DNA of 64,000 nt from Agrobacterium tumefaciens (GTDB lineage Bacteria; Pseudomonadota; Alphaproteobacteria; Rhizobiales; Rhizobiaceae): NCBI RefSeq assembly GCF_005221385.1, contig NZ_CP039904.1, positions 1,268,501-1,332,500 of the forward strand, read 5' to 3'. The position numbers and the translations under genes are program-made. Within the stretch, counting starts at the first letter, position 1. Each line of letters begins with the position of its first letter. Shown piece by piece: positions 51,345-60,879 of the stretch. The notes under the pieces were generated by a model. The model saw only the letters and a program-made list of their open reading frames with translations, was not told the origin of the DNA and ran no database searches.

Positions 51345-53192
51345 TCAGCCCTTCGTAGGCTTCGGTCCACGCTTCTCGAACGGCTTGTCTTTTTTGCCTT
51401 CGAATTTCGGCTTGTCGCCGAAGGGCTTTTTCTTTTTCCAGGGCTTGTCTTCAGCCTTGCGGTCATCGCGTGGCGCGCCTGCATTGTCCGATTTGGTGAA
51501 CTTCCGCTGGGCCTTTGCCGGCCTTGTGTCTTCACGGGCACTGCCGGTCATTTCCGGCTTGCCTTCCAGCGCCTTCAGGCGAATGCCCTTCTCCAGCATC
51601 ATGTCCTTGCCGATGGCAGAGGTGAAGCGGTCAACGGCATCGGCCGCCAGCTCAACAAAGGTCTCCGTCTGCTGCATGCGGATGGCGCCGATATCCTGAC
51701 GGGTGATCTTGCCGAAACGGCACAGCATCGGGATGAGCCAGCGCGGTTCGGCACTCTGCTTGCGGCCAACGGAAAGTGAGAACCACGCGCTGTCGGAGAA
51801 GTCGGAGCGCTCGCGGCGCGGTGCGTTGTTTTCGACCGTCTCGAAACTGTCACGGCGCGGCTTGCGGCTGTTATCCAGCGCGACCTCGAAAATGTCTTCC
51901 GGTGCCGAGCGCCCGGCGTGATAGAGACGCACGAAGGCGGCGGCGACTTTTTCCGCGCCGTGCTGTTCCAGCAGCTGGTTGACGAAATCGCGTTCTTCCT
52001 CAGCCACGGCTTCGCTGAGTGTCGGGTCGGCCAGAAGCCGTGCGCCGTCGCGCTCGACGATCTCTTCGACGGAGGGCGGGCGAACCCATGCCGGGCTGAC
52101 CTTGGCGCCTTCGAGAAGGCGTTCGGCCTTGCGGCGCTGGCTCACGGGCACAATGATGGCGCTGACGCCCTTCTGCCCGGCGCGGCCAGTACGGCCGGAA
52201 CGGTGCAGAAGCGTTTCGGAATTGGTCGGCAGGTCGGCATGGATGACGAGTTCCAGGCCAGGCAGGTCGATGCCGCGGGCAGCAACGTCGGTCGCCACGC
52301 AAACGCGGGCGCGGCCGTCACGCATGGCCTGCAGCGCGTGCGTGCGCTCGTTCTGCGTCAGTTCGCCGGAGAGGGCCACGACCGAAAAGCCGCGATTGTT
52401 CAACCGGGCCGTCAGATGATTGACGGCGGCGCGGGTGGAGCAGAAGACGATGGCGTTGCGGGCTTCGTAAAAGCGCAGCGCGTTGATGATGGCGTTCTCG
52501 CGATCAGACGGCGACACCAGAAGCGCGCGATATTCGATATCCACATGCTGCTTCTGTTCGGAAGCGGTGGCGATGCGCACGGCATTCTTCTGGTAGCTTT
52601 CGGCCAGCTTGGCGATGCTGCGCGGCACGGTGGCCGAAAACATCAGCGTGCGGCGGGTGTCGGGCGATTCTTCCAGAATGAATTCCAGATCCTCACGGAA
52701 GCCGAGATCGAGCATCTCGTCGGCTTCGTCCAGCACTACGGCGCGCAGCGACGACAGATCGAGTGCGCCACGCTTGATATGGTCGCAGAGACGGCCGGGC
52801 GTACCGACGACGATATGGGCGCCGCGTTCCAGCGCACGGCGCTCATTGCGGATATCCATGCCGCCGACACAGGATGCGATCGACACGCCGGCGAATTCAT
52901 AAAGCCACTCCAGCTCGCGCTTGACCTGCATGGCCAGTTCGCGGGTTGGTGCAATAGCAAGAGCGAGCGGCGCGGAAGCCTGACCGAAGCGGGTATTTTC
53001 CGACAGCAGCGTGGTTGCGAGCGCGATGCCGAAGGCAACCGTCTTGCCGGAACCGGTCTGCGCGGAAACCAGCGCGTCCTTGTCGGCGAGATCAGGCGCA
53101 AGCATGGCCTTCTGCACGGGGGTCAAGTCGTTGTAGCCGCGTTTTTCCAACGCCTGCGCGATCGCCGGGGCGATACCCTGGGTGTCTGTCAT
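51345..53192 (-). CDS. DEAD-box RNA helicase (DeaD/CsdA-like) with C-terminal RNA-binding domain
   Basis: This 615-residue protein has all helicase motifs: AQTGSGKT (I), PTRELAMQV (Ia), LDEADEMLDLGF (II, DEAD), SAT (III) and HRSGRTGRAG (VI). A DbpA-type RNA-binding fold lies at about 465-535 (WFSLSVGRKQSAEPRWLIPM). A Lys/Pro/Gly-rich basic tail ends the protein. It would remodel RNA during ribosome assembly or cold adaptation. The start at 53192 has only a weak ribosome-binding site. It is transcribed alone. Confidence 0.9.
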   Translation of the reverse strand: MTDTQGIAPAIAQALEKRGYNDLTPVQKAMLAPDLADKDALVSAQTGSGKTVAFGIALATTLLSENTRFGQASAPLALAIAPTRELAMQVKRELEWLYEFAGVSIASCVGGMDIRNERRALERGAHIVVGTPGRLCDHIKRGALDLSSLRAVVLDEADEMLDLGFREDLEFILEESPDTRRTLMFSATVPRSIAKLAESYQKNAVRIATASEQKQHVDIEYRALLVSPSDRENAIINALRFYEARNAIVFCSTRAAVNHLTARLNNRGFSVVALSGELTQNERTHALQAMRDGRARVCVATDVAARGIDLPGLELVIHADLPTNSETLLHRSGRTGRAGQKGVSAIIVPVSQRRKAERLLEGAKVSPAWVRPPSVEEIVERDGARLLADPTLSEAVAEEERDFVNQLLEQHGAEKVAAAFVRLYHAGRSAPEDIFEVALDNSRKPRRDSFETVENNAPRRERSDFSDSAWFSLSVGRKQSAEPRWLIPMLCRFGKITRQDIGAIRMQQTETFVELAADAVDRFTSAIGKDMMLEKGIRLKALEGKPEMTGSAREDTRPAKAQRKFTKSDNAGAPRDDRKAEDKPWKKKKPFGDKPKFEGKKDKPFEKRGPKPTKG

Positions 53193-53582
53193 CTACCGTC
53201 TTTCGGATATGAAGCTGCCCGCATCCGCCCGAAACCAATAGGTCCTAAAGTCTCCGGGGCAGCCGATACAGGCCATTTCGGCCATCTGGCCGGTTACATT
53301 GCCCGCGCTCATACTGCGAATAAGCCGGTTTGTACAGTGCACTGCGGTACGCTCTTTTACGGGTACTTTCTCCCGCCTTTTGTTCCAGCCCGCCATCGTC
53401 CTTCGCAAAGGCCACTCAAAAGGCGTACCGCATGGTTCATAAACGGCATTGCGTGCCCCCCGCCTTTTCGCTAAGAGACCCGCAACTTGAGGCTCTTTGT
53501 CAGGAAGGGCCGACTGGGTTTGTTCTTGTCCACACCGGGTGAAAACCGGCTGGCGGAAAAAAGGGATGTACTGGTCAAGGCT
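53193..53582. other. 390-bp divergent intergenic region upstream of lysC
   Basis: This gap between the divergent helicase and lysC genes must hold both promoters. No protein, tRNA or stress promoter pair is visible. The frame of lysC is open back to 53487, but the aspartokinase family N terminus starts at 53583. I see no convincing lysine riboswitch or leader-peptide arrangement. Confidence 0.5.
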
Positions 53583-54860
53583 ATGGCTCGCATTGTCATG
53601 AAATTCGGCGGCACGTCCGTCGCGAACCTCGAACGTATTCACAATGTCGCACGGCATGTGAAACGCGAAGTGGATGCCGGCCATGAAGTGGCCGTGGTCG
53701 TTTCCGCCATGTCGGGAAAAACCAACGAATTGGTGGACTGGGTGCAGAACGCCGCAAAGGTGACCGGCACCAACGCCGCCTCCTTCTATGATGCGCGCGA
53801 ATATGACGCGGTTGTCGCATCCGGCGAGCAGGTCACATCAGGTCTTCTGGCGATCACCCTGCAGTCCATGGGTATCAATGCACGCTCCTGGCAGGGCTGG
53901 CAGATCCCGATCCGTACCGATAATGCGCATGGTGCCGCCCGTATTCTCGAGATTGACGGTTCGGATATCGTCAAGCGCATGGGTGAGGGACAGGTTGCCG
54001 TCGTTGCCGGTTTCCAGGGCATCGGCCCGGATAATCGCATCGCGACGCTTGGTCGCGGCGGCTCTGACACGTCGGCTGTGGCCATTGCCGCCGCCGTCAA
54101 GGCGGATCGTTGCGACATCTATACCGATGTCGACGGTGTCTACACGACCGATCCGCGCATCGAGCCCAAGGCTCGCCGCATGAAAAAGATCGCCTTCGAG
54201 GAAATGCTCGAAATGGCGTCTCTCGGCGCAAAGGTTCTTCAGGTTCGCTCCGTGGAGCTTGCCATGGTACACAAGGTGCGCACCTTCGTTCGCTCCAGTT
54301 TCGAGGATCCCGATGCGCCGGGCATGGGCGACCTCATCAACCCGCCCGGTACTTTGATTTGTGACGAGGATGAAATCGTGGAACAGGAAGTCGTAACCGG
54401 CATCGCCTATGCCAAGGATGAAGCACAGATTTCGCTGCGCCGCGTGGCCGACCGTCCGGGCGTTTCCGCCGCGATCTTCGGTCCGCTCGCCGAAGCGCAT
54501 ATCAATGTCGACATGATCGTGCAGAACATCTCCGAAGATGGCTCGCGCACCGACATGACCTTCACCGTTCCCTCGGGTGACGTTGCCAAGGCTCTCAAGG
54601 TTCTCGACGACAACAAGGCCCAGATCGGCTTCGATGTTGCGCAGAACGAGACGGGTCTTGCCAAGGTGTCCGTCATCGGTATCGGCATGCGCAGCCACGC
54701 CGGCGTTGCCGCCAGCGCCTTCAAGGCACTTGCCGAGAAGAACATCAACATCAAGGCCATCACCACGTCAGAGATCAAGATTTCGATCCTGATCGACGGC
54801 GCCTATGCCGAACTTGCCGTTCGCACTTTGCATTCGGCCTACGGTCTCGATAAGAGCTAA
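53583..54860 (+). CDS. lysC: Aspartate kinase
   Basis: This 425-residue monofunctional aspartokinase begins MARIVMKFGGTSVANLERIH with the kinase Lys motif. It continues with GRGGSDTSAVAIAAAVKADR, DIYTDVDGVYTTDPRI and, after about residue 265, two ACT domains (VSAAIFGPLAEAHINVDMIV, SHAGVAASAFKALAEKNINI) that bind lysine and/or threonine. It commits aspartate to lysine, threonine and methionine and to the aspartate semialdehyde used by carboxyspermidine dehydrogenase. AAGG lies only two bases before the ATG; a second ATG 12 bases on is possible. Confidence 0.95.
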   Translation: MARIVMKFGGTSVANLERIHNVARHVKREVDAGHEVAVVVSAMSGKTNELVDWVQNAAKVTGTNAASFYDAREYDAVVASGEQVTSGLLAITLQSMGINARSWQGWQIPIRTDNAHGAARILEIDGSDIVKRMGEGQVAVVAGFQGIGPDNRIATLGRGGSDTSAVAIAAAVKADRCDIYTDVDGVYTTDPRIEPKARRMKKIAFEEMLEMASLGAKVLQVRSVELAMVHKVRTFVRSSFEDPDAPGMGDLINPPGTLICDEDEIVEQEVVTGIAYAKDEAQISLRRVADRPGVSAAIFGPLAEAHINVDMIVQNISEDGSRTDMTFTVPSGDVAKALKVLDDNKAQIGFDVAQNETGLAKVSVIGIGMRSHAGVAASAFKALAEKNINIKAITTSEIKISILIDGAYAELAVRTLHSAYGLDKS

Positions 54861-54930
54861 ATCCGAGACATCGGTTCCCGATGCTCCGATTCTTCGGAGT
54901 TGCGTTCTTCCGATGTGGCGTTTCTTGAAA

Positions 54931-54952
54931 GCGTGTCCCTTGCGGGACGCGC
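54931..54952 (+). terminator. Possible hairpin after lysC
   Basis: GCGTGTCCC / GGGACGCGC with a TTGC loop forms a 9-bp stem with one G-T pair, 70 bases after the lysC stop. A smaller stem CTCCGA / TCGGAG lies at 54884-54899. Neither has a strong T tail. Confidence 0.35.
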
Positions 54953-55036
54953 TTCTGGCGCTATAAATTTTTTAAATGACGTTTTGATTCTCGAATATTA
55001 TGACATTCGGATCGGAAGCGTCGGGGAGCAAACGCG

Positions 55037-57304
55037 ATGAGAGACCTTTCCGCAGGTCCGCGCGTCCTGCTCAAGCGGCTGCGCGAAATGATGGCGGAGC
55101 ACCTTGAACCGCAGGATCGTCTGGACCAGATCGTCCGTCAGATTGCCAGCAACATGGTGGCAGAGGTTTGCTCCGTCTACGTGCTGCGTTCCGACAGCGT
55201 GCTGGAACTATATGCCACGGAAGGTCTCAACAAGGACGCCGTGCATCTTGCCCAGCTGAAAATGGGGCAAGGTCTTGTCGGCACCATTGCCGCTTCCGCT
55301 CAACCGCTCAATCTTTCCGATGCGCAGGCGCATCCCGCATTCCGCTATCTTCCTGAAACCGGTGAGGAAATTTATCATTCCTTCCTCGGCGTGCCGATTT
55401 TGCGCTCCGGTCGCACTCTTGGCGTTCTTGTGGTCCAGAACAAGGCCAGCCGAACATACCGGGAGGATGAAGTTGAAGCGCTTGAGACAACCGCGATGCT
55501 TATCGCTGAAATAGTGGCGAGCGGCGAGTTGAAAAAGATCACCCGCCCGGGTGTGGAGCTGGACCTGACGCGTGCTGTTTCCATCGATGGCGATGGTTAC
55601 GGTGAAGGCATCGGTCTTGGCCACGTCGTGCTGCACGATCCCCGCATTGTCGTCACCAACCTGCTGAACGAGGACGCGGATACGGAAATCCGCCGGCTTG
55701 CCGATGCCATTGGTTCGTTGCGCCTGTCGATCGATGACATGTTGCAGCGCCGCGACGTGCCGACCGAAGGTGAGCACCGCGAAGTTCTGGAAACTTACCG
55801 TATGTTCGCCCACGATCAGGGCTGGGTGCGGCGCATGGAAGAGGCGATCCGCAACGGCCTGACGGCGGAAGCGGCGGTGGAGAAGGTGCAGAGCGACACC
55901 AAGGCGCGCATGATGCGCCTGACCGATCCTTATCTGCGCGAGCGCATGCATGATTTCGATGACCTCGCCAACCGGCTGCTGCGCCAGCTGATCGGTTTTG
56001 GCGGGCGTGGACCGGAGCAGGATTTCCCGCTCGACGCCATCGTTCTGGCACGTGCCATGGGCGCTGCCGAATTGCTGGATTACCCGCGTGAGAAACTGCG
56101 TGGTCTGGTGCTCGAAGACGGCGCGGTGACGAGCCACGTTGTTATCGTGGCGCGTGCCATGGGTATTCCGATCATCGGCCAGGCGGCGGGCATTGTCGCG
56201 CTGGCGGAAAACAACGATCCGATCATCATCGATGGTGATGACGGCCAGGTGCATCTGCGCCCGATGTCGGACCTGCAGCGTGCCTACGAGGAAAAAGTGC
56301 GTCTGCGCGCCAAGCGGCAGGAGCAATTCCGTGCGCTGCGCAATGTCGAGCCGATCACCAAGGACGGCCAGAAGGTCAATCTGAAGATGAATGCCGGCCT
56401 GCTGGTGGACCTGCCGCAGCTGGAAGAATCCGGCGCCGACGGCATTGGCCTGTTCCGCACCGAGCTGCAATTCATGATCGCCTCCAACATGCCGAAGGGT
56501 GAGGAGCAGGAGGCTTTCTACCGCTCCGTTCTGCGCCAGGCCAAGGGAAAGAGCGTCACCTTCCGCACGCTGGATATCGGCGGCGACAAGGTCGTTTCGT
56601 ATATGCGCGGCCAGGAAGAGGAAAATCCGGCACTGGGCTGGCGGGCGATCCGCCTGTCGCTCGACCGTCCGGGCCTGATGCGCACGCAGATGCGCGCGCT
56701 GCTGCGCGCCGCTTCGGGTGCGGAGCTGCGCATGATGTTGCCGATGGTGACCGAGGTTTCCGAAATCCGGGCGGCACGCGATCTTCTCCAGAAGGAAGTG
56801 CAGCATCTTTCGAAATTCAGCCATGCGCTGCCGAAAAAGCTGCAATTCGGAGCGATGCTGGAAGTGCCATCCTTGATGTGGCAGCTCGATGAGCTGATGC
56901 AGGAGGTGGATTTCGTTTCCGTCGGTTCAAACGACCTGTTCCAGTTCTCCATGGCGGTCGACCGTGGCAATGCCCGGGTTTCGGATCGTTTCGACAATCT
57001 TGGCAAGCCGTTCCTGCGCATTCTGCGTGATATCGTTCGCGCCGGCGAAAGGCACCACACATCGGTCACGCTGTGCGGCGAGATGGCGGGCAAGCCGCTG
57101 ACCGCCATGGCGCTGATCGGTCTGGGTTTCCGGTCGATTTCCATGTCGCCGACGGCAATCGGCCCGGTCAAGGCCATGCTGCTCGGGCTGGACGCAGCGC
57201 GACTTGCCGACGAGTTGAATGCTGCGCTCGACGATCATAATTCGCTGGAAAGCGGGCGCGAGGTGTTGTTACGCTTTGCTGCTGCGCATTCCATTCCCAT
57301 TTAA
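55037..57304 (+). CDS. ptsP: Nitrogen-PTS phosphoenolpyruvate-protein phosphotransferase (EI-Ntr)
   Basis: This 755-residue protein has an N-terminal GAF domain (about 20-160), as in NifA, which separates EI-Ntr from sugar PTS enzyme I. The enzyme I body follows, with phospho-His367 in EDGAVTSHVVIVARAMG and the PEP-binding barrel motifs IGLFRTELQFM and GSNDLFQFSMAVDR. It transfers phosphate from PEP to NPr and EIIA-Ntr to regulate potassium, nitrogen and carbon pathways. The ATG follows GGGAG. It lies between lysC and prfA, as in many rhizobia. Confidence 0.95.
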   Translation: MRDLSAGPRVLLKRLREMMAEHLEPQDRLDQIVRQIASNMVAEVCSVYVLRSDSVLELYATEGLNKDAVHLAQLKMGQGLVGTIAASAQPLNLSDAQAHPAFRYLPETGEEIYHSFLGVPILRSGRTLGVLVVQNKASRTYREDEVEALETTAMLIAEIVASGELKKITRPGVELDLTRAVSIDGDGYGEGIGLGHVVLHDPRIVVTNLLNEDADTEIRRLADAIGSLRLSIDDMLQRRDVPTEGEHREVLETYRMFAHDQGWVRRMEEAIRNGLTAEAAVEKVQSDTKARMMRLTDPYLRERMHDFDDLANRLLRQLIGFGGRGPEQDFPLDAIVLARAMGAAELLDYPREKLRGLVLEDGAVTSHVVIVARAMGIPIIGQAAGIVALAENNDPIIIDGDDGQVHLRPMSDLQRAYEEKVRLRAKRQEQFRALRNVEPITKDGQKVNLKMNAGLLVDLPQLEESGADGIGLFRTELQFMIASNMPKGEEQEAFYRSVLRQAKGKSVTFRTLDIGGDKVVSYMRGQEEENPALGWRAIRLSLDRPGLMRTQMRALLRAASGAELRMMLPMVTEVSEIRAARDLLQKEVQHLSKFSHALPKKLQFGAMLEVPSLMWQLDELMQEVDFVSVGSNDLFQFSMAVDRGNARVSDRFDNLGKPFLRILRDIVRAGERHHTSVTLCGEMAGKPLTAMALIGLGFRSISMSPTAIGPVKAMLLGLDAARLADELNAALDDHNSLESGREVLLRFAAAHSIPI

Positions 57305-57332
57305 AAGACTTATTTCATTATCGGAGTGACTG

Positions 57333-58415
57333 GTGGCGAAGCTTCCCGTCGAAAAAATGCGCGAGTTGGAAAGGCGTTTCGGAGAGATCGAAGCGCGGAT
57401 GTCGGCCGGCCCGGCGGCGGATGTCTATGTGAAGCTGGCTTCGGAATATTCCGAGCTTCAGCCAGTTGTGAACAAGATCCGCGACTACGAAAAGGCGATT
57501 GCCGAGGCTGCCGATCTCGAGGCGCTGCTCGCCGACAAGACGACCGACAGGGACATGCGCGATCTGGCGGAAATGGAGTTGCCGGAGGTCGAGGCCCGCA
57601 TCGGTGAGCTTGAGAAGGATATGCAGGTCCTGCTGCTCCCCAAGGATGCGGCGGATGAAAAAAGCGCGATCCTTGAAATCCGGGCCGGCACAGGCGGCTC
57701 CGAGGCGGCGCTTTTCGCCGGTGATCTGTTTCGCATGTATGAGCGCTTTGCGTCGACCAAGGGCTGGAAAGTCGAAGTCCTTTCCGCCAGCGAAGGCGAA
57801 GCTGGCGGTTACAAGGAAATCATCGCCACGATCAGCGGGCGAGGGGTGTTCTCCAAGCTGAAATTCGAATCCGGTGTGCATCGCGTGCAACGGGTGCCGG
57901 AAACGGAAGCGAGCGGCCGCATTCACACCTCTGCCGCCACCGTCGCGGTGCTGCCGGAAGCGGAGGATATCGACGTCGAAATCCGCCCGGAAGATATTCG
58001 CATCGATACGATGCGCGCGTCGGGCGCAGGTGGCCAGCACGTCAATACCACCGACTCCGCTGTTCGCATCACCCATCTTCCCACGGGACTGATCGTCACG
58101 AGTTCGGAGAAATCCCAGCACCAGAACCGTGCGAAGGCCATGCAGGTTCTGCGCTCGCGCCTTTACGACATCGAGCGCCAGAAGGTGGATAGCGAGCGTT
58201 CGGCTGATCGCAAGAGCCAGGTCGGTTCGGGTGACCGGTCCGAGCGCATCCGCACCTATAATTTTCCGCAGGGGCGTGTCACCGATCACCGCATCAACCT
58301 CACCCTCTATAAACTCGACAGAATGATCGAAGGTGAGATTGATGAGCTCGTGGATGCGTTGATCGCCGATTATCAGGCCGGCCAGCTGGCACTGCTTGGC
58401 GAACAGCAGCTTTGA
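57333..58415 (+). CDS. prfA: Peptide chain release factor 1
   Basis: The frame begins with GTG at 57333, with GGAG seven bases before, giving 360 residues, the standard RF1 length. The GGQ tripeptide that triggers peptidyl-tRNA hydrolysis is at residues 233-235 in [16 protein letters not shown]. The RF1 stop-codon recognition region runs around [20 protein letters not shown]. Its Gln235 is the substrate of the methyltransferase encoded next, and the two genes overlap by four bases. It releases nascent chains at UAA and UAG. Confidence 0.95.
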   Translation: MAKLPVEKMRELERRFGEIEARMSAGPAADVYVKLASEYSELQPVVNKIRDYEKAIAEAADLEALLADKTTDRDMRDLAEMELPEVEARIGELEKDMQVLLLPKDAADEKSAILEIRAGTGGSEAALFAGDLFRMYERFASTKGWKVEVLSASEGEAGGYKEIIATISGRGVFSKLKFESGVHRVQRVPETEASGRIHTSAATVAVLPEAEDIDVEIRPEDIRIDTMRASGAGGQHVNTTDSAVRITHLPTGLIVTSSEKSQHQNRAKAMQVLRSRLYDIERQKVDSERSADRKSQVGSGDRSERIRTYNFPQGRVTDHRINLTLYKLDRMIEGEIDELVDALIADYQAGQLALLGEQQL

Positions 58416-59278
58416 GCGGCGCTGAGGGGACCGTTTCGGCCGAACTCGCCGCCGCCCGCAAACGGCTGCAGATGGCCGGTGTTGCCGATCCGCTTCTCGA
58501 TGCGCGCCTGCTGATCGGTGAGGTTATTGCCTTTTCACTAACCGATTTCGTGATGAAGCCGGACCGGCCCATTACGCGGGAAGAGCAGGCCCGCATCGCC
58601 GCCATGATCGAAAGGCGGGCCGGGGGAGAACCGGTGCATCGCATCCTCGGTCACCGGGAGTTTCACGGCCTCGATCTTCTGTTGTCGAAGGAGACACTCG
58701 AACCCCGTCCGGATACGGAGATTCTCGTTGATACGCTGTTGCCGGCGTTAAGGGATGCTGTTTCCCAAAAGGGTAGCGCCCGCATTCTGGATTTGGGCAC
58801 GGGCACGGGTGCGATCTGTCTGGCGCTTTTGAAAGAATGCCCTGACGCGACGGGTATCGGCAGCGATATTTCCGCTGGCGCGTTGGAGACGGCTGCGAAA
58901 AATGCGTCCAGAAACGGGCTCGAAACGCGTTTCGAGATCAGGCAGAGCGATTGGTTCGAAAAAATCTCCGGCAGCTTTGACATAATTGTGTCGAATCCGC
59001 CTTATATAAGAAGTGATATCGTTACAACGCTGGACCGAGAGGTTCGTCATCATGATCCGATGGCAGCGCTGGACGGAGGTCAGGACGGCCTTGCACCGTA
59101 CCGCCTTATTGCTGCCGACGCAGGCCGCTTTCTTGTGGAAAACGGGATCGTTGGTGTGGAGATCGGTTTCGATCAAAGGCTTGATGTTTCCACGATATTT
59201 GCTTCTAACGGTTTCTCTCTTGTGGAGGCCGTGAAGGATTATGGCGGCAACGACAGAGTTTTGATCTTCCGGAGATAG
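58412..59278 (+). CDS. prmC: Release factor glutamine methyltransferase
   Basis: The frame starts with TTG at 58412, overlapping the prfA stop, and gives 288 residues. A helical N-terminal domain that grips the release factor (about 1-100) precedes the SAM site [10 protein letters not shown] at 126-135 and the catalytic NPPY at 195-198. It methylates the Gln of the GGQ motif in RF1 and RF2. The overlap with prfA implies translational coupling. The TTG start has no strong ribosome-binding site, which fits coupling. Confidence 0.92.
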   Translation: MSGAEGTVSAELAAARKRLQMAGVADPLLDARLLIGEVIAFSLTDFVMKPDRPITREEQARIAAMIERRAGGEPVHRILGHREFHGLDLLLSKETLEPRPDTEILVDTLLPALRDAVSQKGSARILDLGTGTGAICLALLKECPDATGIGSDISAGALETAAKNASRNGLETRFEIRQSDWFEKISGSFDIIVSNPPYIRSDIVTTLDREVRHHDPMAALDGGQDGLAPYRLIAADAGRFLVENGIVGVEIGFDQRLDVSTIFASNGFSLVEAVKDYGGNDRVLIFRR

Positions 59279-59672
59279 TTCTTCGCGATATGGCGGCGGA
59301 TTTTTGCAGAGATATTTTGCACAGCAAAAGAAAAGGCTTGGATTTCCGCGGGAAGCGGGATAGTTTGCGGCCACATGCAGGGTGGCTGAGGACGAACGCA
59401 GATTCGTCAGGGTATGGGTCAGTCCCGAAGCGGGTTCTTTTGAGAGCCCTGAAAGGCTGGGCGTTTCCGGCATGTGAATCAGTAAACTTTGTTCGCAGGC
59501 GGCTCGGTGCAGCATTTGCGCGACCGGTCGTCACACGCGAGGTCTTGTCCGGGGTTATCTTCGGCAGGACGCGTGACGGAACAATTTCAGGAAAAATTTC
59601 CAGCGGTTTTCCGTCCGGAATTGCATGAAAATAACCAGATTGTCAGCAAAACAGAATTCAGGTGAGCAATTG
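59279..59672. other. 394-bp gap between prmC and the DUF4167 gene
   Basis: No supported gene. A 112-codon open frame (59290-59628) lacks a ribosome-binding site and any familiar motif. GGAAC at 59578-59582 has no -10 partner at the right distance. The promoter of the DUF4167 gene presumably lies at the right end. Confidence 0.5.
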
Positions 59673-60476
59673 ATGAGGCCAGGACAGCAAAACAAGCGCG
59701 GCCGGGGGCGTGGAAGCAACAATAATAACAACAATAACAATGGTGGCGGTAATAACAACTTCAACCGCAAGGGCGGCAATCCGCTCACCAGGACTTATGA
59801 CAGTTCCGGCCCCGATGTTAAGATTCGCGGTACAGCCCAGCACATAGCGGAAAAATACGCTGCCCTTGCCCGGGACGCGCAGAGTTCTGGCGACCGTGTG
59901 ATTGCGGAAAACTATCTGCAGCACGCTGAGCATTACAACCGCATCATTGCCACGGCTCAGGCCCAGATGCAGGAACGTTTCCAGCGCGATGATCGCGGTG
60001 AATACAATGCCGCCGACGCGGATGCCGACGATATGGATGGAAACGATGGCGACGATGGCGTCGTTGCATCGCAGCAGCATTCCGAACAGGTAGAGCGCGT
60101 CCAGCAGCCGGAGCGCCAGGAGCGCACCGAGCGGAGCGAGCCACGCCAGGAACGTCGCGAACGTCCGGACCGCCGTGAACGGCAGGAACGTCAGCCGCGC
60201 CAGCCGCAGGTCTCGGCCGAACAGCCGCCGCCGGTTTACGACGCCAGCCAGGCGCCGCAGCCCGTCATCGAAGGTACGCCCATGGAAGTGGCCGTCGAGG
60301 AAGAGCAGCAGCAGGCGGAAGCACCCGCGACCGAACGTGCGCCAAAGACCCGTCGTGCCACGACCCCGCGCCCGCGTCGTCCGCGCCGTGCCGCAGCGGC
60401 GGAAGGTGCTGAAGGTGAAGACGCGCCCGCCGGTGAAGACGCAACATCGGCCACCCTTGAAAACGCTGCTGAATAA
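59673..60476 (+). CDS. DUF4167 low-complexity protein
   Basis: The ATG at 59673 (AGGTGAG upstream) gives 267 residues, although the frame is open from 59625. The N terminus has a basic RGRGRG patch and a run of eight Asn encoded by alternating AAT/AAC codons. The conserved DUF4167 core (about 38-105) holds IRGTAQHIAEKYAALARDAQ and AENYLQHAEHYNRIIA. The remainder is Asp-, then Glu/Arg/Gln-, then Ala/Pro-rich and probably disordered. The charge pattern suggests RNA or nucleoid binding, but there is no assigned function. It is widespread in Rhizobiales, often near prmC and clpB as here. Confidence 0.85.
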   Translation: MRPGQQNKRGRGRGSNNNNNNNNGGGNNNFNRKGGNPLTRTYDSSGPDVKIRGTAQHIAEKYAALARDAQSSGDRVIAENYLQHAEHYNRIIATAQAQMQERFQRDDRGEYNAADADADDMDGNDGDDGVVASQQHSEQVERVQQPERQERTERSEPRQERRERPDRRERQERQPRQPQVSAEQPPPVYDASQAPQPVIEGTPMEVAVEEEQQQAEAPATERAPKTRRATTPRPRRPRRAAAAEGAEGEDAPAGEDATSATLENAAE

Positions 60477-60537
60477 GCAGGGGTTTCAAGCAGACCGCGC
60501 AAACACGCGGCCAGGCACGCTGCCAGACACGCGATTG

Positions 60538-60571
60538 AAAAACTCCGGCTTGCCGGAGTTTTTTGTTTTTA
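60538..60571 (+). terminator. Rho-independent terminator after the DUF4167 gene
   Basis: AAAAACTCCGG / CCGGAGTTTTT (60538-60548 and 60553-60563) around a CTTG loop is followed by TGTTTTT. Confidence 0.9.
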
Positions 60572-60800
60572 GGGCTTACATGGGGGGAGCCGTCGGCTGG
60601 CAAAAAAGGTGAGTGCGCGCCGGCAAGCTGATGTCTGTCAAAACAGGTGAAAATTTCCCGGATGGCGGTTTTTCGCCCCTTTAAACCGATGAAAATGCCT
60701 CCCATATTCGTGCAGGAAGGACGCAAGCCGCATTCGCCGGCAACCGACCTTCGAGAGGCGGCGATCGTGAAATGCTTTAAACACGGCTGTCGTAGCGGGG

Positions 60801-60830
60801 CTTGCCTTTTGAGGGAGCCTCAACCCTAAC
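60801..60830 (+). promoter_or_regulatory. Candidate heat-shock (RpoH) promoter of clpB
   Basis: CTTGCC at 60801-60806, 18 bases and CCTAAC at 60825-60830 resemble the alphaproteobacterial RpoH pattern (CTTG, then a C-rich TAT-like -10). The start codon is 49 bases on. An inverted repeat TTGAGG-GAG-CCTCAA fills the spacer. The -10 match is imperfect. Confidence 0.45.
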
Positions 60831-60879
60831 ACCCGGAGCCGTGCCGAAAGCGGGCGGGCCGGTCAATGGAGGTTCGACT

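Noticed and set aside
51918..53474. A 518-codon open frame opposite the DEAD-box helicase gene
   Set aside because: All helicase motifs are on the minus strand; this is an antisense shadow.
53193..53582. A lysine riboswitch ahead of lysC
   Set aside because: The gap has no convincing multi-stem leader or terminator/antiterminator pair, and L-box riboswitches are not typical of this group.
59578..59608. A further EcfG promoter before the DUF4167 gene
   Set aside because: GGAAC is present but the nearest GTT is 23 bases away, outside the allowed spacing.
59290..59628. A 112-codon frame between prmC and the DUF4167 gene
   Set aside because: No ribosome-binding site, no motif and a stop overlapping the next leader; treated as non-coding.
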